From positions 434,001 through 498,000 of the forward strand of contig JAPDOI010000174.1 in NCBI GenBank assembly GCA_029168955.1: DNA of 64,000 bases, read 5' to 3'. The notes beneath the pieces were generated by a model that had not been told where the DNA came from, searched no databases, and was given only the letters and a program-made list of their open reading frames with translations. The position numbers and the translations under genes were made by a program. This stretch comes from Aplectana chamaeleonis. Lineage: Eukaryota > Nematoda > Chromadorea > Rhabditida > Cosmocercidae. Shown in pieces: positions 1-9,545 of this stretch. Numbering within the stretch: the first letter of the stretch is position 1; every line of letters begins with the position of its first letter.

Positions 1-1700
1 ATGCACACTCCTACTGAGGTCCTGCACACCCCTACTGGGGTCCTGCACAGGTCCCATGATGTCCTGCACACTCCTACTAAGGTCCTGCACACTCCCACTG
101 AGGTCCTGCACACATTCTACGACGTCCTGCACACCCTTACTGGGGTCCTGCACAGGTCCCAAAATGTCCTGCACACTCCTACTGAGGTCCTGCACACCCC
201 TACTGGGGTCCTGCACAGGTCCCATGATGTCCTGCACACTCCTACTGAGGTCCTGCACACTCCTACTGAGGTCCTGCACACATTCTACGACGTCCTGCAC
301 ACCCCCCACTGGGGTCCTGCGCAGGTCCCATGATGTCCTCCACAGTCCTACTACGGTCCTGCCCCCCCCTACTGAGGTCCTGCCCACATTCTACGGCGTC
401 CTGCACACCCCTACTGAGATCCAGCACACATTCCATGAAGTTCTGATCATCCTTACAGGGTCTTGCACACGTTTCATGATGTCCTGCACACTCCTACTGA
501 TGTCCTGCACACATTCCACGAAGTTCTGATCATCCTTACAGGGGTCTTGCACACGTTTCATGATGTCCTGCACACTCCTACTAAGGTCCTGCACACATTC
601 CATGATGTCCTGCACACCCCTATTGGGGTCCTGCACACGCTTCATGATGTCCTGCACACTCCTACTGATGTCCTGCACACATTCCACGAAGTTCTGATCA
701 TCCTTACAGGGGTCTTGCACACGTTTCATGATGTCCTGCACACTCCTACTAAGGTCCTGCACACATTCCATGATGTCCTGCACACCCCTATTGGGGTCCT
801 GCACACGTTCTATGATGTCCTGTGAAATTTTACTAAGGTCCTACACACATTCCATGACGTCCTGCTCAACCCTACTGGGGTCCTGCACACGCTTCATGAT
901 GTCCTGCACACTCCTACTGATGCCTGCACACATTCCATGAAGTCCTGCTCATCCTTACAGGGGTCTTGCACATGTTTCATGATGTCCTGCACACTCCTAC
1001 TAAGGTCCTGCACACATTCTACGACGTCCTGCACACCCCTACTGGGGTCCTGCACAGGTCCCATGATGTCCTGCACACTCCTACTGATGTTCTGCACACA
1101 TTCTACGATGTCCTGCACACCCCTACTGGGGTCCTACACAGGTTCCATGATGTCCTGCACACTCCTACTGGGGTCCTGCACAGGTCCCATGATGTCCTGC
1201 ACACTCCTACTAAGGTCCTGCACACTCCTACTGAGGTCCTGCACACATTCTACGACGTCCTGCACACCCCTACTGGGGTCCTGCACACGTTCCATGATAT
1301 CCTGCGCACTCCTACTGAGGTCCTGTACAGGTCCCATAATGTCATGCACACTCCTACTGAGGTCCTGCACACCCCTACTGGGGTCCTGCACAGGTCCCAT
1401 GATGTCCTGCACACTCCTACTAAGGTCCTGCACACTCCCACTGAGGTCCTGCACACATTCTACGACGTCCTGCACACCCTTACTGGGGTCCTGCACAGGT
1501 CACAAAATATCCTGCACACTCCTACTGAGGTCCTGCACACCCCTACTGGGGTCCTGCACAGGTCCCATGATGTCCTGCACACTCCTACTAAGGTCCTGCA
1601 CACTCCTACTGAGGTCCTGCACACATTTTACGGCGTCCTGCACACCCCTACTGAGGGGTTGCTGTAGTTCCACGACGTCCTGCATACTCCTACTGCGGTC
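1..1700 (+). repeat. Array 1 of the 21-bp GTCCTGCAC minisatellite (runs off window start)
   Basis: Tandem 21-bp monomers begin GTCCTGCAC and carry one of a few second halves (ACTCCTACTGAG, ACATTCTACGAC, ACCCCTACTGGG, AGGTCCCATGAT). Eight-monomer (168-bp) blocks recur, for example from position 1 and again near 1340-1640. Because 21 is a multiple of three, several frames on both strands stay open (heptapeptides such as VLHTPTE), giving ORFs up to 288 codons. These are expected from the period and are not evidence of a gene. Units decay toward 1650-1700, where the conserved 3' flank starts. Confidence 0.95.
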
Positions 1701-2089
1701 TCGCATAGTCAACCGGCACTTCAGCACACCCTGCGACGACTTCTTATCTTTGGTGCGCATGGTACAAACACGCGCCACGCTCAAAAACAACCCTTCCGCA
1801 TAGCGTCCTGTTCCAAGCCGGACGTTTAGAGTACACCACCCTAGAGAGCAAGGTATTTATATGGAGTCTCTAAGAAAACAATGACTGATAACGAAAAACC
1901 CGTCATTTTTATAAACTAATCTTGAGAGGCCGGTTTCCGAGTTTCAAACGCCCGTTAGGGGCCCAGAAGTCATTATGGTGAGTTCTGACAATTATTTTCG
2001 TCATTCCCGTGGTCTATTACATCTAGTCACAAATTTTCGAGCGATTTGGTCCACGCCTTCCAAAAAAATGGTTTTCGACGGACGGAGGT

Positions 2090-2143
2090 GGAGGCGGAGG
2101 CGGAGGCGGAGGCGGAGGCGGAGGCGGAGGCGGAGGCGGAGGC
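2090..2143 (+). repeat. (GGAGGC)9 hexanucleotide tract
   Basis: Nine perfect GGAGGC units lie inside the composite-element flank. The same site has about two units in the copy at 39.54 kb and an interrupted GGAGGC/GGTGGC tract at 47.60-47.65 kb, so the tract varies in length between copies. The G-rich strand has closely spaced GG runs. Confidence 0.9.
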
Positions 2144-2339
2144 GGTGGTGGAGAACGTTTTTGCGTACTTTGAGAGGTCATAACTTCAGAAAGCGGGGAC
2201 CAATTGGGATGAAAAGTTGCACACATATGTAATTTCTTGCAGCGCGTCGAATAGTGTACAGCTCATACCTCTGTTGACGGTATGAATAGGTGATCTCATT
2301 GTAGGGCATCCGCGCGGGAAGAGATCAAAGCCAAATCCT

Positions 2340-2360
2340 GGTGAGCGCTTCGCGCTCACC
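2340..2360 (+). repeat. Terminal GC hairpin, copy A
   Basis: Perfect inverted repeat with stem GGTGAGCGC and loop TTC, preceded by CAAAGCCAAATCCT and followed by CACAATT. Equivalent hairpins occur at 32619, 39751, 47844 and, inverted, at 51405. Confidence 0.9.
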
Positions 2361-2489
2361 ACAATTAAAGTGATAAGCCGCACCCTAGCTGTGATATCGT
2401 CATCGTAGAAACGGGGTGGTGTTTTTTTTGAGTGATAGGCCCGTAGCTAAACTTGCCTTTAGGAGTTCATAACTGAAGATGGTTCCAAC

Positions 2490-2947
2490 CAGGGATGAGC
2501 GGAAATTTTTTTCTGAACTTCGGAAATCGGAAATCGGAAATCGGAAGGACCTTCCCAAATTCGGAAATCGGAATTCGGAAATCGGAACGCCAAAAACCAT
2601 CGGAAATCGGAATTCGGAAATCGGAAATCGGAAGTAAGTTCAGTGAAATTTTAAACTCTCCCCTGGTGCGTATCAAAAAAAAACCTGAACTTATCCTTCT
2701 TCACTGAGAATTTTCATGCAAACACAATTAACTCTGGCTTTGTGAAAAAAGAAAACGGATCTCAAATCCGAATCCAGCGCCCGAAATAACTACCTGGATT
2801 TTGGCCAGGAAAGGTGCGAAATTTTCTAATCTCGTGAATATTTCCGATTTCTTCCGCATTTTCAGGCATTTTTTCGGAAATCGGAATTCGGAAATCGGAA
2901 GGCCTAAAACCATCGGAAATCGGAAATCGGAATTCCGCTCATCCCTG
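2490..2947. mobile_element. hAT-type MITE with CGGAAAT-repeat interior
   Basis: The element is bounded by inverted repeats beginning CAGGGATGAGCGGAA and flanked by a perfect 8-bp direct repeat GTTCCAAC (2482-2489 and 2948-2955). An 8-bp duplication with CAGGG-type termini is the hAT signature. Near each end the interior is a short tandem array of CGGAAAT/CGGAATT units; no transposase is encoded. Removing it restores a continuous host sequence with one GTTCCAAC. Confidence 0.9.
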
Positions 2948-3084
2948 GTTCCAACCGACCTCGAATCCGGTCAACACAGAAAACTGATTTAATCGTGGAT
3001 CTCAAGATATTGTGAAAGTATGGAGAAGAGGAGTATCACGTGTCGGCAAGACCAAAGACAGCAGTAGCATGATCAGTATTTACC

Positions 3085-3720
3085 ACAAGACGTTGAAGCT
3101 AGGACTTTTACAGTCGTCACCGTCTACCGTTACAGACAATAGTTTCGGGACCACCTCAAAAATCGCTGGCTGTAAGTCAAAACACAACGAAGCGCAGCGA
3201 ATCGCCGCAAATTCAAAGGCAGGGTTCTTGCACACGTGTTGTGTTGATGGGAAATGACACAGTTCGCTCAAAACTTCTCCTTGGCAGGTACCTGCCATGA
3301 ATTTGGGTTCCCTACACTGATTTACGGGCAATTGTGTGTAGGTGTATGAGCGCGTTTACGCCTGTGATCCGAAATTGACCAAAAATTTACACGCAGAAAA
3401 GTATTTTTAGACGCTGACCACAAGTTTGGTTTCGCTTTTCTGCTAAATAAGAGTAGATTTGTCTAGCATGTGTACGTTCCGCTCACTAACCTGCAGTTTA
3501 GTCTCTATCGCAGTCTTATGCTTATGGCCTAATCAATTTGTAGAAATCTGAGTAGCCAATAAACTACAGACAAACAAAAAAGGGACACAAATATTAATAC
3601 TCGCTGTCGTAAATTAATTTATAGAGAAGTCGCATCGCCATATTGGCTTGTTGCCGATGGATGGCGTTCCGCCACGATTGTCTGTAACGGCGTGTAAAAG
3701 TCCTAGCTTCAACGTGTTGT
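3085..3720. mobile_element. MITE with 9-bp target duplication
   Basis: Inverted ends start ACAAGACGTTGAAGCTAGGA (left) and, reverse-complemented, ACAACACGTTGAAGCTAGGA (right). The perfect 9-bp direct repeat GTATTTACC flanks it at 3076-3084 and 3721-3729. Nine-bp duplications are typical of Mutator-like (MULE) elements. The interior has no recognisable coding sequence. Confidence 0.8.
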
Positions 3721-3729
3721 GTATTTACC

Positions 3730-4579
3730 GCATTGCTAGAAATGGCCGACATTGCGAAATTATTCATCGGAACATTCGCCCTCCTTCAACGTTTGACACG
3801 GTTTTTGGATGGGGCCCGATTCACTCTAGAAGGGCGAACGAGCGGGTCGCGTCTGAGTGCTTCCAAACGTTCATGAAAAGTGCGGGGTCAGATGAGATTT
3901 CTTGGTTTTCTTTATGGTCTCTTCGCTCTTTTCTTGCAATGTTAACGCAAAAATGTAGTCTCTATGTTTTTCTTTTTTTACACTTTTTCGCATTGAGTCT
4001 CCCCCCCCCCCCGAAACTTTCTTTCGTTACCTAGCTTCATTTCTCATTTTGTGTTTGTGTGCCTATCTCTTTTGTTTCAAACCTAACCATTGATGAAATA
4101 CTTAGAGAAACAGCAGACTATATTTTCATACCCTTTGCATCACAGTTCTGAGTGTGAGCTTTCTACTTCATCGCGAGTGTATTCTCTGGCATGTGCACAC
4201 TGACCTACTAATACTGTATTGTAAATGTGGTTGTAACAGGATGGCTGCAGGCGCCGACTTCGACACAGAACTGTCAATAGCTTAGGAGACGTCGCGTGCT
4301 TTTGCCGTTCTGGAGCCACCACACTATTTTCAGTATTAGCGTGATCTTGAGATCGAGTTCACATCGCTAAAAGGCAAGAGACCATTGGGTGATGTTGTCA
4401 CACCTGTTTTGAATGGCTATTTCGTTTTGCACAAGAAAGGGCTAGTGACGCCACGTTATATAGTTTCTGACTAGTACAAATGTGAACTCGATTTCAACAA
4501 TGTTCAAGCCAGAAAAATAGCCCAGCTGTGAAGTGCAGACATAGAAATAGAGCTGTGTGATAACACTGCATGTTTGCAG
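3730..4579. other. Unassigned sequence upstream of the Lustrin-domain exons
   Basis: No recognisable gene or repeat structure. It includes a C10 homopolymer near 4002-4011 and T-rich tracts. It is probably the intron or 5' region of the cysteine-rich gene, since a TTTGCAG acceptor ends at 4579. Confidence 0.5.
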
Positions 4580-4808
4580 GGCAATTGTCAAGTAGCCTCG
4601 ATGGGCATAGGGCCGTGTACGGCTGCCGGATGCGGTGTTGGATACGCCTGTGACAACGACCCGACGAATCCTCAGTGCTGCCCTGTCGTCAATTACCAGG
4701 ATCCACAGTACCAGATCGGACCTGCTGTTTCTGGCATGTGTCCGCTGGGTTACGTGGCTGTCTACCCTCCAGCTAGTCCTGACGGTGTCTGCGTGGATCT
4801 CCAAACCG
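4580..4808 (+). CDS. Exon of a secreted Lustrin-type cysteine-rich protein (exon a)
   Basis: A TTTGCAG acceptor precedes GGC AAT TGT. The exon encodes a Lustrin-like cysteine-rich repeat: first Cys in NCQV, then GPC, AAGC, YAC and a CC pair in NPQCCP. A second Cys motif follows (GMCPLGY ... DGVCVDL). This C...PC...C...C...CC spacing is the nematode Lustrin cysteine-rich pattern of extracellular proteins. The proposed donor at 4809 (ACCG|GTCAG) starts a 60-nt intron that would also read through in frame, so this boundary is uncertain. Earlier exons, including any signal peptide, were not found. Confidence 0.65.
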
Positions 4809-4868
4809 GTCAGAATCATCTCGTCTCATCTGAGTCACTCTCCTCAGCTGAGTCTTTTATGTTTTTAG

Positions 4869-5003
4869 TGCCAAATCTGTGTCCGATCGCCCAGCAAGCT
4901 GGTCCATGTAATGCCGGCACCTGCCAGACCGGCTACACCTGCAATACTTATGCGGATATCTGCTGTCCGACGACTACAGCTTTCAGTCGACTGAAGATTG
5001 GAG
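4869..5003 (+). CDS. Lustrin-type cysteine-rich exon b
   Basis: It follows a TTTTTAG acceptor and is entered in phase 1. It encodes one full domain: LCPIAQQ, GPC, AGTC, YTC and a DICCP ending, the canonical single Lustrin repeat. The proposed donor GGAG|GTCGAA leaves one base, which joins the next exon (7083) in frame; the donor is weak and is inferred mainly from phase. If correct, the following intron is about 2.1 kb and contains two TTAA-flanked MITEs. Confidence 0.6.
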
Positions 5004-5301
5004 GTCGAAAAGGAGGCTACGGACAATCACTTCATAACTTTATGCCACGTACGAATTCATTGACATTCTACACAGCATATGCACCACCCCAATACCGAAA
5101 TTCGATGGCAGAGGCGATTTGGAAGGAGCTGTTCAGCAGAAAAAGAACTAACAAAATCTTCACGAATGTCGTTTCTGTAACATTCCGTCCCATTTTAAAA
5201 AGAAAATAGGTAGCATTAAATATATGCTGCTCAAGTACGAGCTTCTTCCATGACCCTTCAGTATGTCTTACATAGGCGCGGGTTACAGGGTTAATACTTA
5301 A

Positions 5302-5781
5302 CGGCAGTGTTCACGATGATTTTCGTTCCCGAGTTTTCCACTCAAAACGCGTTGGCCACCGAGTGTTACAGAAATCACGGAGAAACGGCGAGAAACGCCC
5401 CAAAACGTCATATTTCGGTGACATTAATCTCTCGCCTGGACTAGTTGCCCATTTGTATGAACAGGTTCACGGTGGTTGTCGCCGGTGAAAAATGGGATCA
5501 GTCGAAAATGAAAGAATATTCCATGCAAAATACTTTTAGTTAGGGTTCGAAGAAAAGAACGGAGCAACAGGAAGCAAAGAATTGTAAAGGACGGGTCCAC
5601 AAATGATTTTATTGTCACAACGAACAGTTCCTGTGAGAGTAAAGAGGTGGGGTGAGAGAAAAGGATTTCTTGACCTTCTGGTACGTTTTTCTCGATTCCT
5701 TCGTCATTTATGTTCTACCCGGGGCAAATCAATTGATTTAGCTATTAATCTCAAAATTTAAGATTATCGTGAACACTGCCT
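5302..5781. mobile_element. TTAA-flanked MITE, family 1
   Basis: Ends read (A/C)GGCAGTGTTCACGAT and, on the right, ATCGTGAACACTGCCT, and are flanked by TTAA at 5298-5301 and 5782-5785. There is no coding content. TTAA flanks suggest piggyBac-type mobilisation. The right TTAA is also the left TTAA of the next element. It lies inside the proposed intron of the Lustrin-type gene. Confidence 0.85.
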
Positions 5782-5785
5782 TTAA

Positions 5786-6229
5786 AGGCAGGGTTCGCGA
5801 TAAAATCGGTTGTTGTGCTATCCCCATGAAAAGGTAGGTCTGGGCATCACAAAAGAGAAAATAAGTAAAAACTGAATAAAAAACGCTCAGGAACAAGTTA
5901 TTGCTTGGTGTCCTCCCGCCTCCAGCTATCAGGATTTCTAATAAAGCCTGTTTTGTTAACTTTATTTTGCTTCCAAAGTATTTTCTGAAGACTCCTGTAG
6001 ACTACTGACTACTTTAACAGCAAAATAAAGGCGGATAAACACGCATTAACGAAAATATCGTTAATTAGGGGGCCGGCCGACACCAGTAATTAGCCGTTAT
6101 ACCTTGTTTCTGTGCGTTGTTCCAGCGGAATTCCGGGTTTTTTTTTTCTGTTATTTTCACTTTTGTGATGACCAAATCTACATTCTCATGAAGAGAGCTC
6201 AAAAATCGTTCTTATCGCGAACACTGCCT
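5786..6229. mobile_element. TTAA-flanked MITE, family 1 variant, abutting the previous one
   Basis: Left end AGGCAGGGTTCGCGAT, right end ATCGCGAACACTGCCT, flanked by TTAA 5782-5785 and 6230-6233. Its ends differ from the neighbouring copy by matching changes on both sides (CGCGA for CACGA), so it is a distinct subfamily rather than a random mutant. Confidence 0.85.
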
Positions 6230-6233
6230 TTAA

Positions 6234-7082
6234 GAAGTCCATAGTTAGTGCGCCTCCCTAAAGGTCAAGACTCGTGTCCAACAAATACTTGCATTGTTCA
6301 ACTAGTCCAGATTGATCTATTCAGACAAAAATTGTTTAGTCATGAGATTGGACCATACCTCGCATTCAACACAAAGAATTCAAGACAGGCTCGATCGGTA
6401 GACTTCGGGTCAGTTGAAAAAGTTTGCGGGCGGAGGAACGCCATCAGATTAGGAAAGTAAAATCTGTCTGAATGAAACTGTCGGCCCACGCCGTCGGCCC
6501 GTGGGTCGAACTGCGGTCGCGGAGGCATTATTCGTATGAGCCTTTCCACGACTGCAGACGGTGACCGGTGTATTATTCTGTAAGCACCTTAGAATTTTAC
6601 TAATCGGTTTGCCTGTCCTAAGAGTGCCTTCAAGACCACCCCCGACACGCACGCCGACCGCATGGGCAGACAGTCTCATTCGGGCAGACTTTGTATTCGG
6701 AGTCTTAAATTAATCGCATAAGCAGCGAAGCGGTAGGAGTGAACTGGGGACAGTTTTACTCGCGAGTAATCCGTGGGCTACGCTCCTTACATCGATCATT
6801 ATTTCGAAAAAGATTACGAAGAGGGGCATAGAGCGAAACTTATTAAGACTAACACGCGCTACGTTCTCTAGGTGCTTTCAAACATATTAAGCTGTTTCAA
6901 TCTGCTGCGCCGCGTTCTTCGGGTTCGAGGTAGTTTTCTACATCCAACCAGAATATTCAACCATTGCTCCTTTCACATCGCCTCTGGTTCCATACCAATT
7001 CATCCTGACTGGGTCATTCCTATTGTCCCTGCATGTATCGGTTTTGTGTGCACGCATGCTCGTTCCACCACAAATGCTTCAG
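6234..7082. other. Unassigned intronic or intergenic sequence
   Basis: No recognisable coding or repeat structure. GC-rich stretch 6470-6670. It ends in the acceptor AAATGCTTCAG at 7082. Confidence 0.4.
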
Positions 7083-7232
7083 CTCGCCCTGTGGACTCAT
7101 CATGCAGTGACGGTACAACGCCTGCTGGATCGTGTATAAACGGCCTCTGTGGAGTGGGCCACGAGTGTCAGAACGGTCTCTGCTGTCCTCCATTAGCAAG
7201 AGCGCGACCTGGATCATCTGCCAACCAGAAAA
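7083..7232 (+). CDS. Lustrin-type cysteine-rich exon c
   Basis: It starts after AAATGCTTCAG and is entered in phase 1. It encodes a compact domain: SSCSDG, AGSC, NGLC, HEC and GLCCPP. The donor AAAA|GTCGGT gives a roughly 55-nt intron and keeps frame with the next exon. Domain spacing matches exons b and d. Confidence 0.65.
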
Positions 7233-7287
7233 GTCGGTCTCAGTTTGAGCTCTACCACTTGGTGGATTGAGACTAAGATGAGCACAG

Positions 7288-7449
7288 CCCGTTTAGGCAT
7301 GTGTCCGAACGGTGAACGGGCTGTGAGCGGCTGCTTCGCGAGCGGCCGATGTGGTGCCGACTTTGAATGTGTTCCAAGCCTCAATTTGTGCTGTCCACCC
7401 GGCGGAAACGACATTGCGCCGCCACATTCATCCAATTCTATCCAAAATA
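7288..7449 (+). CDS. Lustrin-type cysteine-rich exon d
   Basis: Acceptor GAGCACAG. It encodes GMCPNGERAV, SGC, SGRC, FEC and NLCCPPGG, a clear Lustrin-type repeat. The strong donor ATA|GTGAGTAAG at 7450 leaves one base, so the exon is a symmetric phase 1-1 module. Confidence 0.7.
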
Positions 7450-7518
7450 GTGAGTAAGCCACATAACAACGCTGTGACTGAGAAACGTTGTGGAGCAGGC
7501 TACTTTTCTCTCATGCAG

Positions 7519-7659
7519 CTATTCGGCCAATCGGCGCGCGATGTGTTAGCGACCCAGAATGCGTAGGATTTGCGGAAGGACTGTCGTTGTGCCATGCTGG
7601 AGTGTGTCAGTGCTCACCCATTGCCTACTCGCAAGGAATTGCATGTGTTCGACGTAAAC
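7519..7659 (+). CDS. EB-module-like cysteine-rich exon e
   Basis: Acceptor TCATGCAG. It encodes PIGARC, DPEC, SLC, GVCQCSP and GIAC, resembling an EB module (the C-x-C pair after GVC is diagnostic of that nematode extracellular domain). The donor AAAC|GTAAGC is good and again leaves phase 1. Its neighbours c and d are joined by short introns of about 55 and 69 nt, which supports one transcription unit. Confidence 0.65.
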
Positions 7660-7731
7660 GTAAGCGTTCCTTCACCTATTTTCGGGTCGAGCTCGGAGAT
7701 TCTGACGGCTATCAGAGGTCAAACATCTCAG

Positions 7732-7886
7732 ATTCCGGATATTATGAGAGATTGTTGCCAAACCTGCACTTATGGTCTGCTAAACGCCTTAATGGAAAAT
7801 TATCAGCGAGTGGCGTTAGTTCCATTAATCACGCGCTCTACTTTTGTTACCGTGGTTGGACAAATCAGCCCAGTTGGTGGAACTAA
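7732..7886 (+). CDS. Possible terminal exon of the cysteine-rich gene
   Basis: Acceptor ACATCTCAG at 7731, entered in phase 1, open to a TAA at 7884-7886. The tail is aromatic (Tyr, Trp) with one Cys and no recognised domain. The stop lies within the TTAA-like flank (CTAA) of the adjoining MITE, so the MITE may have supplied the current stop. No clear polyadenylation signal was identified. Confidence 0.35.
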
Positions 7887-8308
7887 AGGCAGTGTTCACG
7901 ATTATTTTCATTATCAATTCTCTCTTCTAAAAGCTGGCGACCATGTGTCACCAAAATCTCGACGAAATGGAGGGAGGCGTACCAAAACGTCATAATTCAG
8001 CGGAAAAAACGGCCTGGACAAGTTGCCCGGTAGCATGAGCGTGTTCTTGGTTATTGCCAGCTGTGAATAATGGGGGTCAATCGAGAATGAATGTATGTAT
8101 ATAATATGCGAAACAGTATTAGTTAGGGTTCAAAGGAAATAAGGGAGTAACACAGAGATGGGAAATTCAAAATACAGATTCACGAAGGATTTCCTTGTCA
8201 CAACAAACAGTTCCTCTGAGAGTAGGGAGGTGGACTGAGAGTATCCGAGGACTGAGTAATCTCTTTAGCGATTCATCCCCATACCGATGATTATCGTGAA
8301 CACTGCTT
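7887..8308. mobile_element. TTAA-type MITE, family 1
   Basis: Left end AGGCAGTGTTCACGAT preceded by CTAA (a mutated TTAA). Right end ATCGTGAACACTGCT followed by TTAA at 8309-8312. No coding content. Confidence 0.8.
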
Positions 8309-8312
8309 TTAA

Positions 8313-9197
8313 GATGTGGGGAAAGCGTTTTGTGTCGATTATCGCTTAGCGAGCGAAGAGATTTTTCACGGTAGCGCCTCATGCCATTAGCCTAAGTTGT
8401 GAAGACACATTCTGTTTGACTCCTGCCTGAAAACTTTATAGTACGAAGCACTGTGTAACAGAAAAGCATTGCAGGTTTGGAATCAAGATCCGAAACTTTC
8501 CGTTGTTTAGTTTCACTTAGTCCGAGTAGTCTCTCCGATCTTGCAACCTTCCCTTATTCGCTTATGCTTTTCCCCGTTTACCACTTTTTACCTTCCGGAG
8601 ATTCATTAACCTCTTCGTGTTGGCTTTCCTTGAACATCTATAACCGAGAATTGATTTAGATCTGAAGGCAAACGATTCACCGATGGAAGCCGAGGAAAAA
8701 GAGAAGAATTCATTAATTTAAATTTTATAGCCGCTCAATAATAACCGTGTTCCAATTACTGATATCATTTATCGGGCTGTACAGCCGCTAACATGCGGCG
8801 CACTTCATCGTCCCTCACGCTCGCGCCATGTCGCGATGCGGTTGTGGCGGGTCACAATGGCGATGAACTGCGCAGCAGGTACTTGTGGTGCGTCCCACCC
8901 ACGCGGCGCTTCTGTCGCCTTGTTTTCGTGGTTACGCAAAGTTGCGACACGCTACACATTTGTTCTGTGCGTTGCTTTGTTGACAAATTGTATTCCCTTG
9001 GGAAGTCTTTCGGTTCTTCCGATTTATATTTCATTTGTTCATAATTTATTATTTATTTTATCGTGGCCAATAAAGATGGTCTCATTGTTGATGTTGTCTC
9101 ACCCAGTGCTGCGGAAAGCGGTATCATTGCTTCTTTGCGCAAAATAATGACAGCAGCCATTTGAGCTTTGTGCAAAGAGCCCCGAATTTGTGCGTGC
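8313..9197. other. Unassigned spacer
   Basis: Nothing recognisable as gene, RNA or repeat. T-rich from 9020 to 9090. Confidence 0.4.
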
Positions 9198-9201
9198 TTA
9201 A

Positions 9202-9543
9202 AGGCAGCACACACGCTCGTAAACTTGTTTGAGATAAGTACGCAAATAGAATCTTATGGCTCAGGACACAACGCCTACGCATTGTGAAGCGTCAAAAACG
9301 AAACAGGGGTTCTGGGCCATTTCCATCGTCGCCGATGTATGTGAGTGGTTCAATTAGTACAATAAGTAAACCACATACATCGACGACGGTGAGAATGGCC
9401 TATCACTCCTGTTTTGGAGGAGCACGGCAAAACAGGGGCGGGGAAACACAGGGCGGGGCCAACTTCTCACTCGTATAGCGGCACTGTGCGCCGTTTTTGA
9501 CGCTCCAAAATGCGTAGACGTTGTGTCCTTAGCCAACCCATTC
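9202..9543. mobile_element. TTAA-type MITE, family 2, interrupted by Tc1
   Basis: Left end AGGCAGCACACACGCTCG after TTAA (9198-9201). The interior has palindromic segments (GAAGCGTCAAAAACG near 9286-9300 and its inverse near 9491-9515). The same family recurs inverted at 48.1-48.46 kb and at 63.58 kb. The right end is not present beyond the Tc1 element, so the copy is truncated or rearranged. Confidence 0.7.
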
Positions 9544-9545
9544 TA

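Larger units (their letters stand above)
1700..2370 (+). mobile_element. 3' flank of composite array element, copy A
   Basis: A unique-looking block follows the 21-bp array and is repeated after two other arrays (39.16-39.78 and 47.22-47.87 kb) in the same order: a GTCTCGCATAGTCAACCG stretch, an array-distal block around CACCACCCTAGAGAGCAAGG, AACGCCCGTTAGGGGCCCAG, a GGAGGC tract, then GATCAAAGCCAAATC and a terminal hairpin. Similarity stops just after CACCACA, so this is the right end of a dispersed element. No protein-coding capacity was recognised. The class is unknown; a non-autonomous Helitron is one possibility, but no CTRR terminus is visible in this orientation. Confidence 0.75.

Noticed and set aside
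1..1700. CRISPR-like repeat/spacer appearance of alternating constant and variable halves
   Set aside because: Period of 21 bp, variable halves drawn from a few recurring sequences, eukaryotic context and no cas genes.
2023..2226. Proline-rich open frame opposite the GGAGGC tract
   Set aside because: It is the translation of a hexanucleotide repeat within a non-coding mobile-element flank and varies between copies.
2340..2373. Canonical Helitron 3' end (hairpin followed by CTRR)
   Set aside because: The hairpin is followed by CACAATT or CACATTT, not CTRR. CTAA appears beyond the hairpin only on the opposite side of one copy, so the class is left open.
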